This document shows, one piece after another, positions 1-6,657 of a stretch of 8,829 nt of DNA; positions within the stretch are counted from its first letter, which is position 1, and each line of letters opens with the position of its first letter. Where the stretch lies: positions 1-8,829 of the forward strand of contig JAITSD010000013.1 in the NCBI GenBank assembly GCA_031288055.1. The letters run 5' to 3'. Source of the stretch: Candidatus Opitulatrix roisinitermitis (GTDB lineage Bacteria > Actinomycetota > Actinomycetes > Actinomycetales > Bifidobacteriaceae). A program made the position numbers and the translations under genes. The notes under the pieces were generated by a model that was given only the letters and a program-made list of their open reading frames with translations, ran no database searches and had not been told where the DNA came from.

Positions 1-1086
1 AAAAGCTGTTTGCCGTCTAATTTGAGAGGTTTTTAAAATTCGTGTAGCTTTTATAGCTGGTAAATTACAACCAAAGCCTATAATAATAGGTAAAATACTA
101 TTCCCTTCTAGCCCAATTCCGCGCATAAGTTTATCTGATACTAAAGCTGCTCTAGCCAAATAACCACAATTTTCTAAAATAGCTAAAGCTATAAAAATGA
201 ATAAAATAGGCGACACAAACTCTAAAAGAGTAAAAATTGTGGCAATAATAGTACTCAACACAAAGTTTTGCCAAACACCTGTGGAAAACAATAAACTAAA
301 ATTATCTGTAATAAAGTTTCTAGCCGGACCATCAATAAAATCAATAATTGGAAATGATATATAAGTGGAAAATTGAAATACTAAAAACAAAATAATTAGA
401 AAAAAAACTGAACCAAAAAACTTATTTAATAAAACTTTATCTATTCTATCCGATAAAGTTAATTTATCTATATTTGATATTGACAGTTTTTTTTCTATAT
501 CTGCTACCCACTTAATATTAGTTTCAAAATTATTTTTAGTCTCAGCAATAAATTTTTTAGAATCAAATAATATTTTAGTTTTATTAGTATCTAAATTACG
601 ACCTATTTTATAAATTAGACTTTCTAAATCTTTAATACCTTTTGCTTCGCGGGAATCTATTAAAATTGTCGGTAACTTTAATATTTTACTAATTTTTTCA
701 ACATCTAAATCCATTTGTCTTTTTCTAGCAATATCAGCCATAGTAACTACTAAAACAATTGGTATATTTAACTGTTTCAATTGAGCTAATAAATATAAAC
801 TACGAGAAATATGCATAGCATCAGCCACTAAAATTATTAGATCAGGGTTTAAAACATTATTTTTATTAAGTAAAGCATCAACAGCAACTTTTTCATCAAC
901 ACTATTATGAATAAAAGATATTAAACCGGGTAAATCAATAACTATATTACCTTGCCACCAGCCTTTATTAACTGTTACAGTGGTTCCTGGAGCATTAATT
1001 ATTTTTTGATTTTGACCAGTTAAACTATTAAACAAAGTTGATTTACCTACATTAGGATTACCCACTAAAGCAATAGTTTTAGGCAT
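1..1086 (-). CDS. feoB: Ferrous iron transport protein B (FeoB), N-terminal 362 codons, cut by window edge
   Basis: FeoB is the inner-membrane Fe(II) importer, with a cytosolic GTPase domain fused to a multi-helix permease. The frame opens at ATG 1084-1086 and stays open to base 1. The G domain shows G1 GNPNVGKS (residues 9-16), a G2 Thr in PGTTV (about T36), G3 DLPG (51-54), a G4-position TMAD (115-118) and a G5-like SREAKG (145-150). The usual 'S-x-D-E' switch region is SVDEKVA (62-68). Hydrophobic helices begin near residue 223, then come Gate-domain sequences GYLARAA (308-314) and GFGCNLPA (337-344), the conserved Cys-containing segment of the permease. The remaining permease helices lie outside the window. 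The start overlaps the last 8 bases of feoA, which suggests translational coupling; no Shine-Dalgarno is visible. G4 has Thr in place of the classical Asn. Family assignment is very secure. Confidence 0.96.
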   Translation of the reverse strand, partial: MPKTIALVGNPNVGKSTLFNSLTGQNQKIINAPGTTVTVNKGWWQGNIVIDLPGLISFIHNSVDEKVAVDALLNKNNVLNPDLIILVADAMHISRSLYLLAQLKQLNIPIVLVVTMADIARKRQMDLDVEKISKILKLPTILIDSREAKGIKDLESLIYKIGRNLDTNKTKILFDSKKFIAETKNNFETNIKWVADIEKKLSISNIDKLTLSDRIDKVLLNKFFGSVFFLIILFLVFQFSTYISFPIIDFIDGPARNFITDNFSLLFSTGVWQNFVLSTIIATIFTLLEFVSPILFIFIALAILENCGYLARAALVSDKLMRGIGLEGNSILPIIIGFGCNLPAIKATRILKTSQIRRQTAF

Positions 1087-1300
1087 ACTTGACTTCAAGT
1101 GACTTAGCAATATAAGGTGACAGCCCTATTCTTTCAGTTCCACGAGAAATAAGCAAAGAGCCAAAAGGACACATTTGGCAAACTCTTAATTTTGAACCTT
1201 TTTTTAATCCTAATTCGCATAATCTAATTTTTTCATCACCGGATAAATTTATAGCTACTATTTCACATTTTGCATCTATTGGGCAATCAGATAGTAGCAT
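1079..1300 (-). CDS. feoA: Ferrous iron transport accessory protein A (FeoA)
   Basis: This is a small (73 aa) cytosolic SH3-like beta-barrel protein that works with FeoB in Fe(II) uptake, probably by modulating it; its exact role is unsettled in the field. The sequence has the family pattern: an N-terminal segment ending in CEIVAI, then the LCELGLKKGSKLRV core (residues 27-40), a 'PFGSLLISRG' strand pair (45-54), and a closing IGLSPYIAKSLEV helix and strand (58-70). Length is normal for FeoA (about 75-85 aa). It overlaps feoB by 8 bp, the usual feoAB layout. The ATG at 1298-1300 is chosen because the FeoA homology begins there and a TGGTAAACT element ends 6 nt upstream, which suggests a leaderless transcript start. 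Four cysteines (C6, C12, C28, C41, C44 region) make it somewhat Cys-rich, but they form no metal motif I recognise. Confidence 0.93.
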   Translation of the reverse strand: MLLSDCPIDAKCEIVAINLSGDEKIRLCELGLKKGSKLRVCQMCPFGSLLISRGTERIGLSPYIAKSLEVKYA

Positions 1301-1306
1301 AAAAAC

Positions 1307-1315
1307 AGTTTACCA
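1307..1315 (-). promoter_or_regulatory. Putative extended -10 promoter of feoA (leaderless)
   Basis: On the minus strand the sequence reads TGG-TAAACT, then six bases, then the feoA ATG. That is TGn plus TAnnnT, an extended -10, placed so that transcription would begin at or next to the start codon. No -35 box is apparent and no Shine-Dalgarno lies within 15 nt of the ATG. It closely resembles the element before the plus-strand gene at 8551: 16 of 21 positions ending at each ATG are identical. It implies that feoAB can be expressed separately from fmt. Confidence 0.55.
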
Positions 1316-1365
1316 TAAGCCCCTAATTTGTTTTTTAAAACTTTATTGAATAAAATAGATTTATG

Positions 1366-2337
1366 CTATATGAAATAAGCCTGCTTATCAATTCTAAAAC
1401 CATTTAAAAAATCTCTAATACCAACAACATTTCGAGATTCAACTTGAAGTTGCAAAACTTCTAAAAAGCCGACGCCGCATTTAATAAATAACCGTTTTTT
1501 AGAACTTATTATTGATCCAACTGGCAAATTATTATTTTCTAATAAATAATCCTTAACAAATTGCGGAATATTATTATTACTTATTTGCTCAGCATATAAA
1601 ATAAATAAATTAAGTTGTTTATTATTTGATAATTTTAAATTAGTTTTAGCCTTAGGTTGGGGATTAAAACTACGAATTTTTTGACTAATATTAACTGCTG
1701 TATCAGCCCAATTAATATATGAATTTACTCCATCTAATTTTGGTGCTAGCGAAGATTTACCTTGTTGTTTTACAAAAGTAATTTTGCCTTTATTTAATTT
1801 TTGAAAAAAAATTAACAACTCCTTAGAACCTACTCTAGATAACTTATCTAAAAGACCGCCAGCCGTTTCAGTGCTGTCTAATTTATATTCTTTTTGGCAA
1901 GCAATCTGCCCAGTATCCATACCCTCATCTATTTTAAAAATAGTTATACCTGTTTTGTTACATCCATAAAAAATAGCATTTTCAACAGGGGCAGCACCTC
2001 TAAATTGTGGCAAAAGTGAAAAATGTAAATTAAACCAACCATATTTAGAAACCTCTAAAATAGATTTTTTTAAAATATAGCCATAAGCTACTACTGCTAT
2101 AGCATCCAAATTTAAAGCTTGTAATTTTGTTTTAACTTCACAAGTATTAGGATTTTGAGTTATAACTTCAATATTTAACGATTCGGCTAATAAGTGAACT
2201 GGGGATTTTATTAATTTTTTAGAGCGACCTTGGCGGGCTGGCGGTCTTGTTAAAACTGCTTTAACATCAAAGTTAGCAGCTAATTTTTCCAGCGAAGGCA
2301 AAGCTGCTTGAGGCGTGCCAGCAAAAACTAAACGCAT
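1366..2337 (-). CDS. fmt: Methionyl-tRNA formyltransferase
   Basis: Fmt transfers a formyl group from 10-formyl-tetrahydrofolate to methionyl-initiator tRNA in the cytosol, before bacterial translation initiation. The 323-residue length is normal. The N-terminal formyl_trans_N domain (about 1-180) starts MRLVFAGTP and carries the catalytic signature N103-x-H105 followed by SLLPQFRGAAP (107-117) and D141 in GMDTG, equivalent to E. coli N106, H108 and D144. The C-terminal domain (about 205-310) begins with the typical INWADTA segment (208-214) and ends at a final beta-barrel region. TRPPARQGRSKKL (30-42) and NLHFSLLP resemble actinobacterial Fmt proteins as I remember them. It starts 13 bp after the antiporter stop without a Shine-Dalgarno and has its own -10-like TATTAT. 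The common partner gene def (peptide deformylase) is not adjacent here. Confidence 0.97.
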   Translation of the reverse strand: MRLVFAGTPQAALPSLEKLAANFDVKAVLTRPPARQGRSKKLIKSPVHLLAESLNIEVITQNPNTCEVKTKLQALNLDAIAVVAYGYILKKSILEVSKYGWFNLHFSLLPQFRGAAPVENAIFYGCNKTGITIFKIDEGMDTGQIACQKEYKLDSTETAGGLLDKLSRVGSKELLIFFQKLNKGKITFVKQQGKSSLAPKLDGVNSYINWADTAVNISQKIRSFNPQPKAKTNLKLSNNKQLNLFILYAEQISNNNIPQFVKDYLLENNNLPVGSIISSKKRLFIKCGVGFLEVLQLQVESRNVVGIRDFLNGFRIDKQAYFI

Positions 2338-2344
2338 AATTTAT

Positions 2345-2350
2345 ATAATA
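2345..2350 (-). promoter_or_regulatory. Putative -10 element of fmt, directly after the upstream stop codon
   Basis: The minus strand reads TATTAT, then seven bases, then the fmt ATG. The hexamer differs from TATAAT at one position and begins immediately after the TAG of the antiporter gene. There is no TGn extension and no Shine-Dalgarno. The spacing would give a leaderless or nearly leaderless fmt mRNA in addition to read-through from upstream. Since the region is very AT-rich, a chance match is possible. Confidence 0.4.
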
Positions 2351-3946
2351 CTATTTCTTATGATTTAAATTAGATAAAGCTAAACCAGCTTCTCTGTGAT
2401 CTAATCGGCGTAAAAATAATTTTGCTACATCAGGATCTAATTCTTGGCTACTCATAGCATCAATTAAAGCTATCCTTTGACCCTCTACAACATCTTGTAA
2501 AAACTCGTCAACAAATTCATCCTTATCGGAGCCATAAACATTATCAAGCCTTTGATATTGATCCCAGACATACTTTAAATAATTAGTGTCAACTGCTCCA
2601 GCTGATTCTTTTTCAATGTATTTAATGGCTCTTTTAACAGCACTAACCATAATTCTTTGAGCTTTAGCATACTCCTTATTTAAATATAATCTATTTTTGG
2701 GATTAAATTTAATAGTTTTTTTCATTAAAATAGGCAAAGTGCTACCCTGTATAATTAAAGTGAATAAAACCACTATCATAGCCACAAATTTTATAAAATA
2801 GCCGTCAAAAGATAAATCACCTTGCGGCAAATCAGCTGGTATTGAGGCAGCCGCAGCTAAAGTTACTACTCCTCTCATACCTGCCCAGGATATCAACACA
2901 TTTTCTTTTATTGTAAACTTTCCAACAATATCTGATGACTTATTTAAAACTTTTGACGCAAATTCAGTTATATAATGCACAGAAAATATCCAGGCAAACC
3001 TAATAACTAATAAAACTAAAATAATTAAAAAACCAACTCCTAAAGCATACAAAGGCGTAAAATTACCGAAAGCTTGATCTAAAATAATTTTATGTATTTG
3101 TAAACCCATATAGGCAAAAACAAAAATCTCTAATAGAGAATCAACCGACCGCCATAAATTACGCTCCTGAATTCTAGTATCGTAATTTAAATGCAACGAA
3201 GATTTTTCTACCACAAAACCAGCTGAAACTACTGCCATAACCCCTGAGGCATAAAAAATTTCCTCAGACACAAAATATACAAAAAAAGGAATTATTAAAG
3301 TAAAAACAGTAATAAGTGAAGGATTTTCAAAAAGCCGTCTAATTGAATTAGTAATAAAACCAAAAACAATTCCTACCAATATACCAACAATTGTTGTGTA
3401 TAACATTAATAAAATAGGTGAAGAAAATAACTCTTCCTTTAAGTAAAGTTGCGAAGCCGCAAATGAAAATAAAGTTAAAGCTACAGAATCATTGATTAAA
3501 GATTCACCTGTTAAAACCGACATTATTTTACTAGGTAAATGCATTTTTTTACCTATCGCCACTGCTGAAACAGCATCTGGTGGTGCCACAGTAGCTCCTA
3601 ATAATAAAGCTGCTGCAAACGGCATAAATGGAATTAATGTATGAAAAACAAAAGCTACCACAAAAGCTGACACCGCCACTAAACCAAAGCCTAAAGATAT
3701 AATATTTGTTCTCAACTGCATAAATTTAAAACTAGACAAATTTCTAGCTGAGGAAAATAAAATCGGTGGTAAAACAATTTCAATTAAAACATATGGGTCA
3801 ATCACTATATTAGGTATATTAGGTATAAAAGAAAATACCCCAAAAATAATCAAAACAGATATATGGGGTTGAGTATTCCATCTTTCAGCCAAAGCCCCGA
3901 AAGTAACAGCTAATAAAACAACCACCAATAAATAAATTATTTCCAT
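2351..3946 (-). CDS. CPA1-family Na+/H+ antiporter (NhaP/NHE type)
   Basis: This 531-residue inner-membrane exchanger most likely swaps cytoplasmic Na+ (possibly K+ or Li+) for external H+. It begins in a membrane helix (MEIIYLLVVVLLAV) and has about a dozen hydrophobic segments up to residue 408. Family motifs are present: the LPPILF helix (59-64), TVAPPDAVSAVA (119-130), GESLINDS (147-154) with the N152-D153 ion-binding pair of electroneutral CPA1 exchangers, FAYMGLQI (277-284), and SWAGMRGVVTLAAA (353-366) with its conserved Arg. Residues 409-531 form a charged, helical cytosolic tail, as in the bacterial CPA1 subfamily. It lies 55 bp after the Bax inhibitor gene and 13 bp before fmt, so it is probably in an operon. 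No Shine-Dalgarno or well-placed TAnnnT is visible before this ATG; it was chosen because it opens the first membrane helix. Ion specificity cannot be read from sequence. Confidence 0.93.
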   Translation of the reverse strand: MEIIYLLVVVLLAVTFGALAERWNTQPHISVLIIFGVFSFIPNIPNIVIDPYVLIEIVLPPILFSSARNLSSFKFMQLRTNIISLGFGLVAVSAFVVAFVFHTLIPFMPFAAALLLGATVAPPDAVSAVAIGKKMHLPSKIMSVLTGESLINDSVALTLFSFAASQLYLKEELFSSPILLMLYTTIVGILVGIVFGFITNSIRRLFENPSLITVFTLIIPFFVYFVSEEIFYASGVMAVVSAGFVVEKSSLHLNYDTRIQERNLWRSVDSLLEIFVFAYMGLQIHKIILDQAFGNFTPLYALGVGFLIILVLLVIRFAWIFSVHYITEFASKVLNKSSDIVGKFTIKENVLISWAGMRGVVTLAAAASIPADLPQGDLSFDGYFIKFVAMIVVLFTLIIQGSTLPILMKKTIKFNPKNRLYLNKEYAKAQRIMVSAVKRAIKYIEKESAGAVDTNYLKYVWDQYQRLDNVYGSDKDEFVDEFLQDVVEGQRIALIDAMSSQELDPDVAKLFLRRLDHREAGLALSNLNHKK

Positions 3947-4001
3947 ATAAAACTATTTCTATATAAAATACCCTTTTCAACCAAAATTTATTATTTTTAT
4001 T

Positions 4002-4829
4002 TCATCTACGATCATTAAACAAAGCTAATAAGCGTAATATTTCAAAATAAATCCAAATTACTGAAAGCATAATTCCAAAAGCACATTTCCAGGAAAATTG
4101 TATATTTTGTCCTGTTTGAATGCCTTGATCTATGACCGCTAAATCAGATACTAACATTAAAGCACCTAAAATTATAGCCAATAAAGAAATTAATGGACCA
4201 AATGATGTAGAAAAAATACCGGCTCCAGACATAGAACCAATAGCTACTAAAATTAGATTTATAACTGATAAAATAACATAAGCTAAAACCGATATAGATA
4301 GAAATTTCATAAACTTTTGATTTACTTTAATCAAACCTGATCTATAGATTACAAACGAAGCTGCTACAACTGCAATAGTGGCTAAAATAGCCGTTAAAAC
4401 TATGCCTTGATAGGCCATTTCATAAGTTTTTGATATAGTACCCACTAAAAAACCTTCAGCCGCTGAATAACCTAAAACTAGAACTGGTTTAGGCATAGTT
4501 TGAAAAGCTGCTATAAGCCCTAAAACCAAAGATAAGATAATCGCTAAAAGCAACATACCCGAAAAACCATGAACCGCACTATTAACTGACATATCATTGC
4601 TATTAATAGCCATTTTAGGCGAAGCTATCCAACCTAAAAAAGCAAAAACTATTAATATACCAAAAGACAAGTCTAAAGCTCTGTTAACCGATTTTTTGGT
4701 CATAACTGCCGTATCGGTAATAGTAGCCTTAGCTTGATAAAATGACGAATTTGACATATAAGCCCCACCGCTTACAAAAGGCATTCTACTCTTACTAGAT
4801 CCTTGTGTATTTGTTTGCTGACTAGCCAT
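4002..4829 (-). CDS. Bax inhibitor-1/YccA-family integral membrane protein
   Basis: This is a 275-residue membrane protein of the long, actinobacterial-type Bax inhibitor-1 family (Pfam BaxI_1-like). Related bacterial proteins such as B. subtilis YetJ behave as pH-sensitive Ca2+ leak channels, but function in this branch is not established. About 50 polar N-terminal residues (cytosolic) precede seven hydrophobic segments near 52-70, 88-109, 116-133, 141-162, 172-199, 210-233 and 250-270. Family landmarks are AAEGFLVGTISKTYE (123-137), the acidic SDLAVIDQGI loop (228-237, with D229 and D234), and a C-terminal WIYFEILRLLALF helix (259-271). The start is well supported by the only strong Shine-Dalgarno in the window, AAAGGAG six bases upstream. 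The antiporter follows after 55 bp, which hints at a shared role in cation or pH balance. The gene ends in TGA, which confirms that TGA is a stop here. Confidence 0.92.
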   Translation of the reverse strand: MASQQTNTQGSSKSRMPFVSGGAYMSNSSFYQAKATITDTAVMTKKSVNRALDLSFGILIVFAFLGWIASPKMAINSNDMSVNSAVHGFSGMLLLAIILSLVLGLIAAFQTMPKPVLVLGYSAAEGFLVGTISKTYEMAYQGIVLTAILATIAVVAASFVIYRSGLIKVNQKFMKFLSISVLAYVILSVINLILVAIGSMSGAGIFSTSFGPLISLLAIILGALMLVSDLAVIDQGIQTGQNIQFSWKCAFGIMLSVIWIYFEILRLLALFNDRR

Positions 4830-4835
4830 AAATTA

Positions 4836-4842
4836 CTCCTTT
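4836..4842 (-). promoter_or_regulatory. Strong Shine-Dalgarno of the Bax inhibitor-family gene
   Basis: The minus strand reads AAAGGAG, six bases before the ATG at 4827-4829. It fixes this start and is the only convincing ribosome binding site among the eight starts in the window. It shows that the organism keeps anti-Shine-Dalgarno-dependent initiation alongside the apparently leaderless starts. Confidence 0.85.
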
Positions 4843-4867
4843 AAAACAATTATTTAGTTCCTTAAAG

Positions 4868-4876
4868 AGTTTATCA
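4868..4876 (-). promoter_or_regulatory. Putative extended -10 promoter of the Bax inhibitor gene
   Basis: The minus strand reads TGA-TAAACT, the same extended -10 form seen before feoA (TGG-TAAACT). With a normal 6-7 nt gap to the start site, transcription would begin near 4861, giving a leader of about 32 nt that contains the AAAGGAG site. No clear -35 box is present about 17 bp farther upstream. It could drive the Bax inhibitor, antiporter, fmt and feoAB run. Confidence 0.45.
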
Positions 4877-4878
4877 GA

Positions 4879-4894
4879 AAATAAAGTTTTATTT
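4879..4894. repeat. AT-only inverted repeat in the Bax inhibitor promoter region
   Basis: Seven-base arms AAATAAA and TTTATTT flank a central GT, two bases upstream of the TGn of the putative extended -10. It could be an operator. As an RNA hairpin it would be very weak, so a terminator role for the preceding lipoprotein gene is unlikely. A-T palindromes of this size arise easily by chance in such AT-rich DNA. Confidence 0.25.
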
Positions 4895-4930
4895 ACAGTC
4901 CTTTTATATAGCTTTATTTGAGAAAAATAT

Positions 4931-6589
4931 TTATTTATAAAGTTCAGTATACTCTGGCACAGATTTCCAATTAAAAGCCACGCCTTTTAAACTCTTGGAT
5001 GAAACGGCTGAAATATCTGGTACATAAGTTGGTATAGAGGGCAAAAATTTAAAAAGCAGACTTTCAGCTGTTTGATATATTTTATTAGCTGAATCTATAC
5101 TAGAAGCTGTAGCAGCTTCAAATAACAAATTATCAAATCCTTCATTAGAAAATGCCGAATAGTTTGCTCCATTATCTATAGCCTGTGTGCTAAAAACAGG
5201 TGTTAAATAATTTTCAATAGATGGATAATCTGGTTGCCAATTATTTCTATAAACACCCTTAACTTCATGCATTTGCTCCATAGTTAAAAGAGTTTTTTTA
5301 TCTGGCACACTTTTAGCTGTTGATGATATATTAAGAGAAGTTTTTATAGAATTAGATACCGCTTCAAAAAAAGCCTTTTCACCAGAATCGGCATTATAAT
5401 AGATATTAAATTCCGGATTTTTAAAGTCCTTTATTTTATCAGCTTCTTGCCACTTATTTTTAGCTAATTGGGGATTAAATTCTAAAATTTGATTACCTTC
5501 AACAAAATCAGTAGCACCACTAATTAACTCATTATTTGGCACATAAGCAACTGGTAAATTAGCAGTATCTGCAAATATTTTGTTAATAATTTCTTGACGA
5601 TTAATAGATAAAGAAATAGCTTCTCTACGCAATATACCTTCTTCATCCCAAGCAAAATGAGGTAAGTTTTTATCTATTTGTATACCTCTATATAAAGGCG
5701 AAACCTCAGAGAACGAGTTAACCGATTCATCATTTTTAAATGTTCTAATTTGAGTACTAGGTATTTGTTCTAATAAATCTAAATTGCCTGATTGGACATC
5801 TGAATAAGCTGCTTGAGCACCATCAGAATAAATAATATAATCTACACCTTGATTTTTAGGAATATAAGAACCTTTATAATTAGAATTCAATCTTAAAGAA
5901 ATAATTTGATCATGCTGCCAGCTCTCAACAATATATGGTCCATTTGATATAGGTTTTTCGCCATAAGATTCATCTAATATGCCTTCTGTATCAAACTTAG
6001 AATTAGGTACAGGAAAAAAAGCACTGTAGCCTAAACGCAAAGGAAAAGTAATGGACGGCTCTTTCAAAACTATTTTAAAAGTATAGTCATCAACTTTTTG
6101 CAAACCTGATAAAATCTTAACCTGAGGATTTTCGTCTGACACCTCATCATAACCTTGAATTATATCAAAAAAAGATTGATTAGACTGTCTATTAGTTGAT
6201 AAAGCCGTATAATTCCAAGATTTTAAAAACGAGTCAGAATTAATTATTTCACCATCACTAAATTTCCAATCATTTTTTAAATGAATAGTATAGACTTTAT
6301 TATCTGGATCTGGCACAATTGATTCAGCTATTTCATTTTTAATTGAGCCATCCTTATTATAAGTAACTAACCCAGAAAAAACTGTATCGACTATAGTACC
6401 TCCACAAGTTTCAGAAGCATTTCCTGGTACTAATTTCATTTGGGGCTCACAACCATAAACTCTTATAATTTGATTAGAATTTGATCCACCCGAACAAGCT
6501 GATAATACAGAGTTTAAACCTAAAAATAGAATAATAACACTAACTAAAACTGAGGCTTTTTTTAAATTATTATATGACTGATCTTTCAT
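4931..6589 (-). CDS. Peptide-type ABC transporter solute-binding lipoprotein (family 5, OppA/DppA-like)
   Basis: This 552-residue extracytoplasmic binding protein probably captures oligopeptides (other ligands are possible in family 5) for an ABC importer. Residues 1-31 form a lipoprotein signal peptide: charged KDQSYNNLKK, a hydrophobic core VLVSVIILFLGL, then lipobox LSAC with lipidated C32. A Ser/Gly/Asn linker follows. The mature part has the SBP_bac_5 layout: an early VYGCEPQ strand (44-50), IVDTVFSGLVTYNKDGSI, AESIVPDPDNKVYTIHLKNDWKFSDG with the family's WKFSDG signature, and later GPYIVESW and REAISLSINRQEII. C47 and C62 could pair outside the membrane. No permease or ATPase gene adjoins it, so the partner transporter must lie elsewhere. 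It follows glmS by 68 bp, a gap holding a palindromic region and its own -10-like element; no Shine-Dalgarno is visible, so the start rests on the signal peptide and that element. Confidence 0.93.
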   Translation of the reverse strand: MKDQSYNNLKKASVLVSVIILFLGLNSVLSACSGGSNSNQIIRVYGCEPQMKLVPGNASETCGGTIVDTVFSGLVTYNKDGSIKNEIAESIVPDPDNKVYTIHLKNDWKFSDGEIINSDSFLKSWNYTALSTNRQSNQSFFDIIQGYDEVSDENPQVKILSGLQKVDDYTFKIVLKEPSITFPLRLGYSAFFPVPNSKFDTEGILDESYGEKPISNGPYIVESWQHDQIISLRLNSNYKGSYIPKNQGVDYIIYSDGAQAAYSDVQSGNLDLLEQIPSTQIRTFKNDESVNSFSEVSPLYRGIQIDKNLPHFAWDEEGILRREAISLSINRQEIINKIFADTANLPVAYVPNNELISGATDFVEGNQILEFNPQLAKNKWQEADKIKDFKNPEFNIYYNADSGEKAFFEAVSNSIKTSLNISSTAKSVPDKKTLLTMEQMHEVKGVYRNNWQPDYPSIENYLTPVFSTQAIDNGANYSAFSNEGFDNLLFEAATASSIDSANKIYQTAESLLFKFLPSIPTYVPDISAVSSKSLKGVAFNWKSVPEYTELYK

Positions 6590-6595
6590 AAAATA

Positions 6596-6604
6596 AAGCT
6601 AGCA
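6596..6604 (-). promoter_or_regulatory. Putative extended -10 promoter of the solute-binding lipoprotein gene (leaderless)
   Basis: The minus strand reads TGC-TAGCTT, then TATTTT, then the ATG. TGn plus TAnnnT with a 6-nt gap predicts transcription starting at or beside the start codon. There is no Shine-Dalgarno. The hexamer is part of one of two GCTAGC palindromes, so a repressor bound there would cover the -10. Confidence 0.5.
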
Positions 6605-6626
6605 AATTTATTACAAGCTAGCTTGT
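6596..6626. repeat. Paired GCTAGC palindromes: candidate operator or hairpin between glmS and the lipoprotein gene
   Basis: A perfect 14-bp palindrome, ACAAGCTAGCTTGT, occupies 6613-6626. A second GCTAGC lies at 6598-6603, 19 bp away (about two helical turns) and overlaps the putative -10. The two copies can also fold with each other on RNA: arms AAGCTAGC (6596-6603) and GCTAGCTT (6617-6624), 8 bp, 13-nt loop, followed on the minus strand by TATTTT. It could therefore be an operator for the lipoprotein gene or a weak terminator for glmS. The overlap with the -10 favours an operator, by inference. Confidence 0.45.
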
Positions 6627-6657
6627 TGTCTATCTAATATAACAAAAAAATAACATA

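Noticed and set aside
1305..1328. A DtxR/IdeR-like iron box before feoA (TTAGGGGCTTATGGTAAAC on the minus strand)
   Set aside because: Only the left half (TTAGG) fits the recalled consensus; the right half lacks the matching CCTAA. Iron regulation is plausible but the site is not supported.
1342..1354. Hairpin TTTATT-G-AATAAA after fmt as a terminator
   Set aside because: The stem is six A-T pairs with a one-base centre, too weak to stop transcription, and the following sequence is A-rich rather than a T run on the transcribed strand.
1366..2337. Another formyltransferase (ArnA-like or 10-formyl-THF dehydrogenase)
   Set aside because: Length, the NLHFSLLPQFRGAAP and MDTG motifs and the C-terminal domain fit a stand-alone Fmt; no extra dehydrogenase or sugar-binding domain is present.
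3947..4001. A Shine-Dalgarno for the antiporter (AAAAGGG on the minus strand)
   Set aside because: It lies more than 20 nt upstream of the ATG, too far to work, and no suitable in-frame start lies closer to it.
4891..4900. The 10-mer GACTGTAAAT shared between the Bax inhibitor upstream region (minus) and 8541-8550 (plus)
   Set aside because: The two copies sit differently relative to their starts and -10 elements, so they share no evident role; most likely chance.
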